A stretch of 5,129 bases of DNA from JBJHBY01 sp050485745 (lineage in GTDB: Bacteria > Pseudomonadota > Gammaproteobacteria > Pseudomonadales > CAMLJR01). The notes below the pieces were generated by a model. That model did not search any database. It was given only the letters and a program-made list of their open reading frames with translations, and had not been told where the DNA came from. Both the position numbers and the translations under genes were made by a program. Below are positions 1-5,027 of this stretch, piece after piece. Position 1 is the first letter of the stretch. Each line of letters opens with the position of its first letter. Where the stretch lies: contig JBJHBY010000240.1 in NCBI GenBank assembly GCA_050485745.1, positions 1-5,129 of the forward strand, in the 5' to 3' direction.

Positions 1-1
1 C

Positions 2-550
2 CTGTGCCATCGCGACGGCCGCATCGAGAGCCAGCGCAAGCTGCACATCACGCCCCAGGAGCGCCGCGACTGGGTGATCGAGGGTGGAGACCGCCTGCAG
101 GTGTTCGAGACCGACGCCGGACGTGCCGCCATCCTGATCTGCTACGACATCGAGTTCCCCGAACTCAGCCGCAGCCTGCAGGCGCAGAACGTGGATATGA
201 TCTTCGTGCCGTTCTGGACCGATACCAAGAATGGTTATCTGCGGGTCAAGCTCTGCGCCCAGGCTCGGGCGGTGGAAAACGAGTGCTATGTGATCACCGC
301 GGGCAGCGTCGGCAACCTGCCGAAGGTGGAAAACCTGGATCTGCAGTATGCCCAGTCCGGCGTGTTCACGCCGTCGGATTTTATCTTCTCCCACGATGCC
401 CTGCTTGCCGAGGCCAGCCCCAACTCCGAGACCATCCTGTTCGCCGACCTCGACCTGCGCAAGCTCAAGCAATTGCGCAGCGAGGGTTCGGTGAACAACT
501 GGCGCGATCGCCGCACCGACCTCTACGACCTGCGCTGGACCGGCCCGTAG
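2..550 (+). CDS. Nitrilase-superfamily carbon-nitrogen hydrolase, 3' part (5' end outside window)
   Basis: The open frame runs in from the left edge and ends at TAG 548-550, leaving 182 residues. Two of the three nitrilase-fold catalytic residues are visible: Lys at about residue 13 in RKLHITPQE, and the nucleophile Cys at about residue 47 in ILICYDIEFPE. The catalytic Glu lies N-terminally in this family and would be upstream of the window. The GTG at 74 lies between the lysine and cysteine motifs, so it is not the real start. The C-terminal stretch NNWRDRRTDLYDLRW resembles nitrilase-branch proteins such as Bacillus YhcX, some of which carry an N-terminal GNAT acetyltransferase domain; whether that domain is present here cannot be seen. 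The family cleaves amide or nitrile C-N bonds in the cytoplasm; the substrate is unknown. The gene converges on uvrC, and its stop codon overlaps a REP-like element. Confidence 0.9.
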   Translation: MCHRDGRIESQRKLHITPQERRDWVIEGGDRLQVFETDAGRAAILICYDIEFPELSRSLQAQNVDMIFVPFWTDTKNGYLRVKLCAQARAVENECYVITAGSVGNLPKVENLDLQYAQSGVFTPSDFIFSHDALLAEASPNSETILFADLDLRKLKQLRSEGSVNNWRDRRTDLYDLRWTGP

Positions 551-582
551 GCTGGGTTAGCGGCTCCGCCGCGTAACCCAGC
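547..582 (+). repeat. REP-like palindrome with GTAG head, overlapping the hydrolase stop codon
   Basis: GTAG (547-550) is followed directly by an imperfect hairpin. GCTGGGTTA (551-559) plus GCGG pairs with CCGCG plus TAACCCAGC (574-582), with one bulged base and a short loop. A GTAG or GTGG tetranucleotide followed by a palindrome is the layout of REP elements mobilised by RAYT (REP-associated tyrosine transposase) proteins, and GGGTTAGCG...TAACCC is a common REP core in gammaproteobacteria. The TAG of the head is also the stop codon of the upstream gene. The element sits between convergent genes, where such hairpins often protect 3' ends or limit read-through. The REP assignment rests on this one copy; no RAYT gene is in the window. 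Confidence 0.7.
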
Positions 583-666
583 GTTCTCACCGTCATCGAA
601 TCTCACTGCGTTGCCACCTCCGGAGTTCTCACCGTCATCGAATCCCGCGCCGATGCCGCCTTCGGA
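583..666. repeat. Two-copy 42-bp tandem direct repeat
   Basis: Copies lie at 583-624 and 625-666. The first 20 bases (583-602 and 625-644, starting GTTCTCACCGTCATCG) are identical. The remaining 22 are diverged but alignable, ending in CTCCGGA or TTCGGA. The repeat starts right after the REP-like hairpin and lies between two convergent stop codons. No coding frame explains it. It may be the remnant of a longer REP-associated or minisatellite array; function unknown. Confidence 0.8.
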
Positions 667-696
667 GCGCCCGGCGCTGTCACCTGTCCATGCACA

Positions 697-2529
697 TCAA
701 CCGCCGTGGAAGGTTTCGTAGATCTCTTTTGCGATGCGCTCGCTGATACCGGGCACGCGGCACAGGTCCTCGACGCTGGCCCGCGCCACTTCCTGGGCGC
801 CGCCAAAGTGCCGCAGCAGCTCGCGGCGCCGTTTCGGCCCGATACCGGGCAGAGCCTCCAGGCCGCTCTCGCGACGCTTGCGGTCGCGGCGCTGCTTGTG
901 TCCGGTGACGGCAAAGCGGTGCGCCTCGTCGCGGATGTGCTGGATCAGGTGCAGTGCCGGTGAATCCGCCGGCAGGCGACGTTCACGGCCATTTCCGGCC
1001 CAGTGCAGCACCTCATAACCGGCCTTGCGATCCGGCCCCTTGGCCACCCCGATAATCTGCACACCCTGGATGGCGAGTTCGTCCAGTACCGCCTTCGCCT
1101 GTGCCACCTGCCCCTTGCCGCCGTCGATAAACAGGATGTCCGGCAGCTGCGCCTCATCCTTCTTCAGGCGTGCGTAGCGTCGGCTCAGGGCCTGGGCCAT
1201 GGCGGCGTAGTCGTCCCCCGGCTGGATGTCCTCGATATTGAACTTGCGGTAGTCCGCCTTGCGCGGCCCGTTCTCGTCGAACACCACGCAGGAGGCCACC
1301 GTGGCCTCGCCACTGCTGTGACTGATGTCGAAACACTCCATGCGCGCCGGGGGCTCGGGCAGCTCCAGCGCTGCCTGCAGGGCCTGCAGGCGTGCCGTCT
1401 GGCTGGCGCGGCCGGCCAGGCGGCCGCCGAGATTCTGTGCCGCCGTGGTGCGCGCGAGATCCAGCCAGCGGGCGCGACTGGCGCGGCAGCTGTGGCTGAC
1501 CCGTACCTTTGCGCCGCGCGCCTCCGCCAGGGCCGCCTCCAGCAGTGCCGCATCCGGCAGCGGGTGGCTGACCAGGATCTCCGCCGGCAGGGCGCGGCCG
1601 TTGCCGGCCAGGTAATACTGGGCGATGAAGGCCTCCAGCACCTCGCCTTCCTGCTCGTCCAGGTGGCTGCGCGGAAAGTGGGCGCGACTGCCCAGCACAC
1701 GGCCGCCGCGTACATAGATCAGCTGCACGCAAGCCTGGCCCTGGCTGATACAACAGGCCACCAGGTCGATGTCGCCGCTCTCGCCCTCGATGTACTGGCT
1801 GCTCTGCAGCGCCTGCAGGTGACGGATCTGGTCGCGATACACCGCCGCGGCCTCGAAATCCAGACTTGTGGCGGCGTGCTCCATGCGGTCCGCCAGTTCA
1901 TCGCTCAGCGCGGTGCTGCGCCCCTCCAGGAACATCAGGGTGTGACGCACGTCCTCGGCGTAGTCCTCCGGGCTGACCAGGTCGACACAGGGCCCGGTGC
2001 AGCGCTTGATCTGGTATTGCAGGCAGGGCCGGGTGCGGTTGCGGAACACGCTGTCCTCGCACTGGCGCACACGGAACACCTTCTGCAGGAAATTCAGGCT
2101 CTCGCGCACCGCGCCGGCGCTGGGGTAGGGGCCGAAGTAGCGTCCCTTGCCGCGCCGTGCGCCGCGGTGCAGGGTGACCCGGGGAAAGGCCTGGTCGGTG
2201 GAGACATAGATGTACGGGTAGGACTTGTCGTCGCGCAGCAGGATGTTATAGGGCGGCCGGCTCTGCTTGATCAGGTTCTGCTCCAGCAGCAGCGCTTCTG
2301 TTTCCGTGCGGGTGACGGTGACCTCGATCCGGGCGATGCGCTGCACCAGGGCCAGGGTCTTGGCGGCGAGGCCACTGGCGCGGAAATAACTGGCGACGCG
2401 CTTTTTCAGGTTGCGCGCCTTGCCGACGTAGAGCACTTCACCCCGGGCATCGAGCATCTGGTAGATACCGGGGCGCGGCGTGACGCTCTTGAGGAAGGCC
2501 TTGTGGTCGAAGGGTTCGTGGTTGCTCAC
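697..2529 (-). CDS. uvrC: UvrABC excision nuclease subunit C
   Basis: UvrC makes both incisions in nucleotide excision repair after UvrA and UvrB locate the lesion. The protein is 610 residues, as in E. coli. Domains in order: GIY-YIG nuclease at about 18-95 (GIY 21-23, YVG 34-36, TETEALLLE 75-83), making the 3' incision; a cysteine cluster C157, C169, C177, C181 with the spacing of the Fe-S ligands reported in E. coli UvrC; UVR motif at about 205-240, for UvrB contact; RNase H-like domain with D401, D469 and H537 at the positions of E. coli D399, D466 and H538, making the 5' incision; and a tandem helix-hairpin-helix at about 555-608 (PGIGPKRR, PGISERIA). The start is GTG (2527-2529), chosen because FDHKAFLKSVTPRPGIY matches the family N-terminus; the ribosome binding site is weak. 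It is transcribed away from pgsA, unlike the usual co-directional order. No catalytic residue is missing. Confidence 0.98.
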   Translation of the reverse strand: MSNHEPFDHKAFLKSVTPRPGIYQMLDARGEVLYVGKARNLKKRVASYFRASGLAAKTLALVQRIARIEVTVTRTETEALLLEQNLIKQSRPPYNILLRDDKSYPYIYVSTDQAFPRVTLHRGARRGKGRYFGPYPSAGAVRESLNFLQKVFRVRQCEDSVFRNRTRPCLQYQIKRCTGPCVDLVSPEDYAEDVRHTLMFLEGRSTALSDELADRMEHAATSLDFEAAAVYRDQIRHLQALQSSQYIEGESGDIDLVACCISQGQACVQLIYVRGGRVLGSRAHFPRSHLDEQEGEVLEAFIAQYYLAGNGRALPAEILVSHPLPDAALLEAALAEARGAKVRVSHSCRASRARWLDLARTTAAQNLGGRLAGRASQTARLQALQAALELPEPPARMECFDISHSSGEATVASCVVFDENGPRKADYRKFNIEDIQPGDDYAAMAQALSRRYARLKKDEAQLPDILFIDGGKGQVAQAKAVLDELAIQGVQIIGVAKGPDRKAGYEVLHWAGNGRERRLPADSPALHLIQHIRDEAHRFAVTGHKQRRDRKRRESGLEALPGIGPKRRRELLRHFGGAQEVARASVEDLCRVPGISERIAKEIYETFHGG

Positions 2530-2719
2530 GGTTGGCTCGGTTTGTGCTCAAACTCCGGGTGGTCCGCCGGCGTGCCCTGCATCGCACTGCCACGGCCCTG
2601 CTGCCCCTATTCTAAACCCTCATGGCAGTGCCCGCTGGAGCGGCGGTAGCCAATGCCCCATCCCCCGCGCGCAACCTGCTAGAATGTTCGCGCCCCGGGA
2701 CCGGCAGAAGGTAGTTGTC
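2530..2719. promoter_or_regulatory. Divergent uvrC/pgsA intergenic region with two candidate -10 boxes
   Basis: These 190 bp separate the divergent starts and should hold promoters for both genes. A TAGAAT box reads toward pgsA at 2680-2685, and another reads toward uvrC at 2609-2614 (ATTCTA on the + strand). Neither has a convincing TTGACA-like -35 at 16-18 bp, so both are weak predictions. No operator-like palindrome, riboswitch or small gene was recognised. A frame upstream of the pgsA ATG stays open, but it has no homology-like content or ribosome binding site. Confidence 0.35.
2706..2711 (+). promoter_or_regulatory. Ribosome binding site of pgsA
   Basis: AGAAGG lies 8 nt before ATG 2720. 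It supports this start over in-frame upstream starts at 2684 and 2480, which would add residues not found in PgsA. Confidence 0.7.
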
Positions 2720-3268
2720 ATGAATCTCCCCATCGCGCTGACCCTGCTGCGGATCCTGCTGATCCCCGTCTTCGTGTTGTTGTTCTACAGCGCCGGCCAC
2801 TGGGCCTACTGGGGCACCGCCGCGGTGTTTGCCCTGGCCGGCATCACCGACTGGGCCGACGGCTACCTGGCCCGGCGCCTGAACCAGACCACCCGCTTTG
2901 GCGCCTTCCTCGACCCGGTGGCGGATAAGCTGATGGTGGTGATCGCCCTGGCCCTGCTGGTGGAGCGCTTCCACGCCTGGTGGTTCACCCTGCCGGCTAT
3001 CGTCATCATCGGTCGCGAGTTTGTTATCTCCGCCCTGCGCGAGTGGATGGCGGAGCTGGGGCGCAGCACCAGCGTGGCGGTGTCCCGCCTGGGCAAGGCC
3101 AAGACCGCGCTGCAGATCGCCGCGATTCTCGGTTTCCTGCTGCTGGCACCCACCAGCTGGTGGCCCCTGCTGTGGCTGTTCGGCGCGCTGCTCTACGCCG
3201 CCGCGGTGCTGACCCTGTGGTCGATGCTGGCCTACCTCGCCGCCGCCTGGCGCGAGCTGCGCGATTGA
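2720..3268 (+). CDS. pgsA: CDP-diacylglycerol--glycerol-3-phosphate 3-phosphatidyltransferase
   Basis: This inner-membrane enzyme condenses CDP-diacylglycerol with sn-glycerol-3-phosphate to phosphatidylglycerophosphate, the committed step to phosphatidylglycerol and cardiolipin. The product is 182 residues, the same as E. coli PgsA. The CDP-alcohol phosphatidyltransferase signature is complete: D44, D47-G48, A51-R52, G61, D65 and D69, within ITDWADGYLARRL and GAFLDPVADK. Hydrophobic segments at about 4-25, 30-43, 71-83, 88-105, 131-144 and 149-174 fit a multi-spanning membrane protein. The N-terminus MNLPIALTLLRILLIPVFV is typical of the family. It lies just upstream of the tRNA unit, as in E. 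coli and pseudomonads, but uvrC is divergent rather than upstream in the same direction. No terminator lies between its stop and the tRNA promoter 24 nt later, so some read-through into the tRNAs is possible. Confidence 0.97.
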   Translation: MNLPIALTLLRILLIPVFVLLFYSAGHWAYWGTAAVFALAGITDWADGYLARRLNQTTRFGAFLDPVADKLMVVIALALLVERFHAWWFTLPAIVIIGREFVISALREWMAELGRSTSVAVSRLGKAKTALQIAAILGFLLLAPTSWWPLLWLFGALLYAAAVLTLWSMLAYLAAAWRELRD

Positions 3269-3291
3269 GCAAGCATCCTGGCGAAAGCCGC

Positions 3292-3319
3292 TTGACACCT
3301 CCCACCAGCGCCCTAAAAT
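3292..3319 (+). promoter_or_regulatory. Strong sigma70 promoter of the tRNA operon
   Basis: A perfect -35 TTGACA (3292-3297), 16-bp spacer and -10 TAAAAT (3314-3319) are followed by a GC-rich discriminator (GAGCGCC). That discriminator is typical of stable-RNA promoters under stringent (ppGpp/DksA) control. Transcription should start near 3326, giving a leader of about 135 nt before tRNA-Gly. Confidence 0.9.
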
Positions 3320-3329
3320 GAGCGCCTGC

Positions 3330-3348
3330 CTTCAGGATGTGGCTGAAG
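3330..3348 (+). other. 5' leader hairpin of the tRNA transcript
   Basis: CTTCAG (3330-3335) pairs with CTGAAG (3343-3348) around a 7-nt loop, just after the predicted transcription start. It is the first structure in the transcript, before the tRNA-like element. Function unknown; it may only stabilise or separate the leader. Confidence 0.4.
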
Positions 3349-3353
3349 ACACT

Positions 3354-3438
3354 GCGGGAATAGCTCGGCTGTTCGAGCGTCAACCTTGACGAGGTTGAGG
3401 CGGGGCGCGCAGCCTCGCGAGTTCTCGCGACCTCCCCG
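3354..3438 (+). pseudogene. Degenerate tRNA-Gly copy in the tRNA operon leader
   Basis: Positions 3354-3400 match the first 46 bases of the intact tRNA-Gly 107 bp downstream at 40 positions, with one inserted base. The first 13 are identical (GCGGGAATAGCTC). The D stem GCTC/GAGC and anticodon stem CAACC/GGTTG are kept. The anticodon loop has changed from TTGCCAA to TTGACGA, so the triplet reads GAC. The D loop has lost A14, G19 and A21. A 14-base insertion (3401-3414) follows, then ten bases identical to the tRNA (TCGCGAGTTC, 3415-3424), then divergence. The acceptor 3' strand pairs only partly (CCCG 3435-3438) and there is no CCA. It is almost certainly not chargeable. It is either a decayed duplicate or a retained tRNA-like leader structure. 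Confidence 0.8.
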
Positions 3439-3445
3439 GAGGTCG
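3428..3445 (+). other. Hairpin between the tRNA-like element and tRNA-Gly
   Basis: CGACCTC (3428-3434) pairs with GAGGTCG (3439-3445) around the loop CCCG. It overlaps the 3' end of the tRNA-like copy and would compete with its acceptor pairing. No adjacent T-run, so it is not an intrinsic terminator. It may insulate folding of tRNA-Gly or be a processing site. Confidence 0.5.
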
Positions 3446-3460
3446 AATGTCAGGTTTTAT

Positions 3461-3536
3461 GCGGGAATAGCTCAGTTGGTAGAGCGCAACCTTGCCAAGG
3501 TTGAGGTCGCGAGTTCGAACCTCGTTTCCCGCTCCA
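3461..3536 (+). tRNA. tRNA-Gly (anticodon GCC)
   Basis: A complete 76-nt cloverleaf. The acceptor stem GCGGGAA/TTCCCGC is followed by T73 and an encoded CCA (3534-3536). The D arm is GCTC/GAGC with loop AGTTGGTA. The anticodon stem CAACC/GGTTG carries loop TTGCCAA with anticodon GCC at 3494-3496. The T arm is GCGAG/CTCGT with loop TTCGAAC. It decodes GGC and GGU and corresponds by position to E. coli glyW. Confidence 0.98.
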
Positions 3537-3544
3537 GACTCTCC

Positions 3545-3565
3545 CCGGGCGGCATTGCCGCCCGG
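3545..3565 (+). other. Stem-loop between tRNA-Gly and tRNA-Cys
   Basis: A perfect 9-bp GC-rich stem CCGGGCGGC/GCCGCCCGG with loop ATT. The following bases TTCCGTTTAA are a poor T-tract, so complete termination is unlikely. A precursor-processing hairpin or an attenuator lowering tRNA-Cys yield both fit. Confidence 0.6.
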
Positions 3566-3575
3566 TTCCGTTTAA

Positions 3576-3649
3576 GGCGCGGTGGCAGAGTGGTCATGCA
3601 GCGGACTGCAACTCCGCGTACGCCGGTTCGATTCCGACCCGCGCCTCCA
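3576..3649 (+). tRNA. tRNA-Cys (anticodon GCA)
   Basis: A complete 74-nt cloverleaf. The acceptor stem is GGCGCGG/CCGCGCC, with T73 (the Cys discriminator) and an encoded CCA (3647-3649). The anticodon stem GCGGA/TCCGC carries loop CTGCAAC with anticodon GCA at 3608-3610. The T loop is TTCGATT. The T stem GCCGG/CCGAC has one C-A mismatch (3623 with 3637), which is unusual but probably tolerated. It decodes UGC and UGU, corresponds by position to E. coli cysT, and should be co-transcribed with tRNA-Gly. Confidence 0.97.
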
Positions 3650-3689
3650 TCTAAGCATCTCCCGCGCACCTTCGGTTGCAGTGTGGAGA

Positions 3690-3725
3690 CCACAAAAAAG
3701 CCCGCTTCCGCGGGCTTTTTTGTGG
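3690..3725. terminator. Bidirectional intrinsic terminator shared by the tRNA operon and the monooxygenase gene
   Basis: A perfect 16-bp inverted repeat: CCACAAAAAAGCCCGC pairs with GCGGGCTTTTTTGTGG around loop TTCC (3706-3709). Read on either strand it gives a GC stem followed by six Ts. It lies 40 nt after tRNA-Cys on the + strand and 6 nt after the monooxygenase stop on the - strand. It therefore ends the tRNA unit before tRNA-Leu. Confidence 0.95.
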
Positions 3726-3731
3726 GTTGCT

Positions 3732-4706
3732 TCAACCCGCCCGCAGCTCCGGCAGGACCTTGTCCACGAACAGCTGCAGGCTCTCCCAGCCCAGGGCCGG
3801 GTCGCAGCCACCCGCCAGCGGGTGGAACATCAGCCGCCCGTAACGTCGCGCCAGGGCAATGCACTCCTGCGGCGTGACCACGGCATAACCGCCGCTGGCC
3901 TTGAGCTCGTCCAGGCTATCCACCGGGTGGTAGCCACTGCGGGTGCCGGCCTCCGCCGCCCAGCGCCCGTAGGCGTTCATCTCGTGCAGCAGGTGTGGCG
4001 CCAGTTGTTCCCAGGCCCGCTCCGTATCCTCCGCCACGTACACCAGGCCCGGCCCCGGGTCGACGAAGGGGATCGGCGTCTTGCCCAGGCGCCTGGCCTC
4101 GTCGACGTACACCTGGTGCAGGTCCGGCAGATGGGTGACCAGGCCGTCGGCGATCCGCGCCGCACGCCGCGCTGCTGGCGGCGCCGAGCCGCCGAGCAGA
4201 ATCGGCACGTGTGCCTGCACCGGTCTGGGGGTGACCTGCACCGTACGCCCCTGATACTCGAAGGGCTGCCCGCTCCAGGCCTGGCGCAGCACCGCCACGG
4301 CTTCTTCCACCAGCTTGCCGCGCCGGCTGATGTCCTTGCCGAACATGGCAAATTCACTGGGCACGTAGCCACCGGCGGCGATCACGATCATGCGCCCGCC
4401 GCTGATGTTGTCCAGCACGGCGATGTCCTCCGCGACCCGCAGCGGGTCGTGCAGCGGCACGATCAGCGCGCCCAGCATGATGCGCATGTGCTGTGTTCGC
4501 GCCGCCACACCACCGGCCAGCACCATGGGGGAGGGGTTGTAGCCATCGCTCGAGCCATGATGCTCCGACAGGTTGATGCTGCCGAAGCCATGCCGGTCAC
4601 CAAACTCCGCCATCTCCAGAGCCGCGGGGAACAGTGTCGACGACGGGGCGCCAAAGGCGGGGGCGCGCAGATCGAAGCGCAGGCTGAGGTGGACGGGCTG
4701 GGTCAC
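3732..4706 (-). CDS. LLM-class (luciferase-like) flavin-dependent monooxygenase
   Basis: The 324-residue product fits the bacterial-luciferase-like TIM-barrel oxidoreductases, which use reduced flavin (FMNH2, or F420 in some lineages) for oxygenation or hydride transfer. Family landmarks are SEHH (47-50) followed by NPSPMVLAGGVAARTQ, the HDPLRVAEDIAVLDNISGGR block (86-105) with AGGY (111-114), and PILLGGSAPPAARRAARIADG (168-188) near the flavin phosphate site. No signal peptide is seen, so it is probably cytoplasmic. The substrate cannot be inferred. The GTG start (4704-4706) is supported by GAAGGAG 7 nt upstream; an in-frame upstream ATG is blocked by TGA. The gene is monocistronic, lies between tRNA-Cys and tRNA-Leu, and uses the shared terminator. 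Its position splits a normally tight tRNA cluster, suggesting insertion in this lineage. Confidence 0.92.
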   Translation of the reverse strand: MTQPVHLSLRFDLRAPAFGAPSSTLFPAALEMAEFGDRHGFGSINLSEHHGSSDGYNPSPMVLAGGVAARTQHMRIMLGALIVPLHDPLRVAEDIAVLDNISGGRMIVIAAGGYVPSEFAMFGKDISRRGKLVEEAVAVLRQAWSGQPFEYQGRTVQVTPRPVQAHVPILLGGSAPPAARRAARIADGLVTHLPDLHQVYVDEARRLGKTPIPFVDPGPGLVYVAEDTERAWEQLAPHLLHEMNAYGRWAAEAGTRSGYHPVDSLDELKASGGYAVVTPQECIALARRYGRLMFHPLAGGCDPALGWESLQLFVDKVLPELRAG

Positions 4707-4713
4707 GGTGGGG

Positions 4714-4720
4714 CTCCTTC
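4714..4720 (-). promoter_or_regulatory. Ribosome binding site of the monooxygenase gene
   Basis: On the minus strand GAAGGAG lies 7 nt before the GTG start. This strong site decides for GTG as the initiation codon. Confidence 0.8.
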
Positions 4721-4799
4721 AGGTCATCATTCACGGGGTAGGGCAGACCGGCATTATGCGTGGCGGCAGCGGGGGAGGGGAGTGATGCTCGCGCATTTC

Positions 4800-4813
4800 C
4801 GGCCAGCTGGCCG
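4800..4813. other. Perfect 14-bp palindrome upstream of the monooxygenase gene
   Basis: CGGCCAGCTGGCCG is its own reverse complement and is followed on the + strand by eight As (4814-4821). The run is on the wrong side for a terminator in either direction. It lies about 95 bp upstream of the monooxygenase start and could bind a dimeric regulator, but nothing else supports this. Confidence 0.35.
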
Positions 4814-4880
4814 AAAAAAAACAGTGCTGGCTCAGACAGTTGAACGAGCGGCGTCAGCGCCGGCGCCTGGCCTCCCGCGG

Positions 4881-4909
4881 TTGCCGGCCTGTGGGGGATG
4901 GGCTACATT
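4881..4909 (+). promoter_or_regulatory. Candidate promoter for tRNA-Leu
   Basis: TTGCCG (4881-4886), a 17-bp spacer and TACATT (4904-4909) each match the sigma70 consensus at four of six positions. The tRNA would begin about 70 nt after the start site. A separate promoter is expected because the upstream terminator isolates tRNA-Leu from the Gly-Cys unit. TATTCT (4962-4967) is an alternative -10 but lacks a well-spaced -35. Confidence 0.35.
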
Positions 4910-4986
4910 ACGCCACCTTCCGGCGCCGGCACCCTTGCCGCGCCATCGCATCAGGGCCGGCTATTCTTGCCGGTGCCGAACCCGCT

Positions 4987-5027
4987 GCCCGGGTGGCGAA
5001 ACAGGTAGACGCAGGGGACTTAAAATC
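4987..5027 (+). tRNA. tRNA-Leu (anticodon UAA), 5' part only; interrupted in the anticodon arm
   Basis: The 5' acceptor strand GCCCGGG (4987-4993), D stem GCG/CGC with the class II loop AAACAGGTAGA, anticodon 5' strand GGGGA (5014-5018) and loop CTTAAAA with anticodon TAA (5021-5023) match bacterial tRNA-Leu(UAA), for example E. coli leuZ. The match ends after TC (5026-5027), where TCCCC would be needed to close the stem; the sequence reads TCTGT. No variable arm, T arm (GGTTCGA), CCCGGGC acceptor strand or CCA follows in the remaining 102 bases. It occupies the leuZ position of the Gly-Cys-Leu cluster. It is either a disrupted gene or a tRNA split by an intron or mobile element whose 3' half lies beyond the window. 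Confidence 0.85.

Larger units (their letters stand above)
4707..4986. other. Non-coding region between the monooxygenase gene and tRNA-Leu
   Basis: These 280 bp hold the 5' region of the monooxygenase gene (-) and the upstream region of tRNA-Leu (+). Visible items are a minus-strand CATAAT box (4753-4758) without a clear -35, the palindrome at 4800-4813 with an adjacent run of eight As, and a possible + strand promoter at 4881-4909. TTGCCG occurs three times (4881, 4935, 4968). No protein-coding frame looks real. Confidence 0.5.

Noticed and set aside
4..576. 190-codon frame overlapping the hydrolase
   Set aside because: Arg/Pro-rich alternative frame of the hydrolase, whose own frame carries the catalytic Lys and Cys motifs.
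583..666. CRISPR array
   Set aside because: Only two tandem copies with no unique spacers, and the second half of the unit is a diverged copy rather than a spacer. No cas genes.
666..678. AGCGC-CCG-GCGCT hairpin as a uvrC terminator
   Set aside because: A 5-bp stem with a 3-nt loop and no T-tract is expected by chance at this GC content.
1003..2649. 548-codon open frame on the + strand opposite uvrC
   Set aside because: A GC-rich antisense shadow of uvrC: low-complexity Ala/Gln/Leu/Gly composition, no recognisable domain, no ribosome binding site. The minus-strand frame is an unmistakable complete UvrC.
2480..2719. N-terminal extension of pgsA
   Set aside because: The frame is open upstream, but the extra residues would overlap uvrC and are not found in PgsA, and the ATG at 2720 has a good ribosome binding site.
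3545..3575. Intrinsic terminator between tRNA-Gly and tRNA-Cys
   Set aside because: The stem is strong but is followed by TTCCGTTTAA, not a T-run; kept as a plain stem-loop.
4800..4821. Terminator formed by the palindrome and homopolymer run
   Set aside because: On the + strand the run is As; on the - strand the Ts precede the hairpin. Neither orientation gives a stem followed by Ts.
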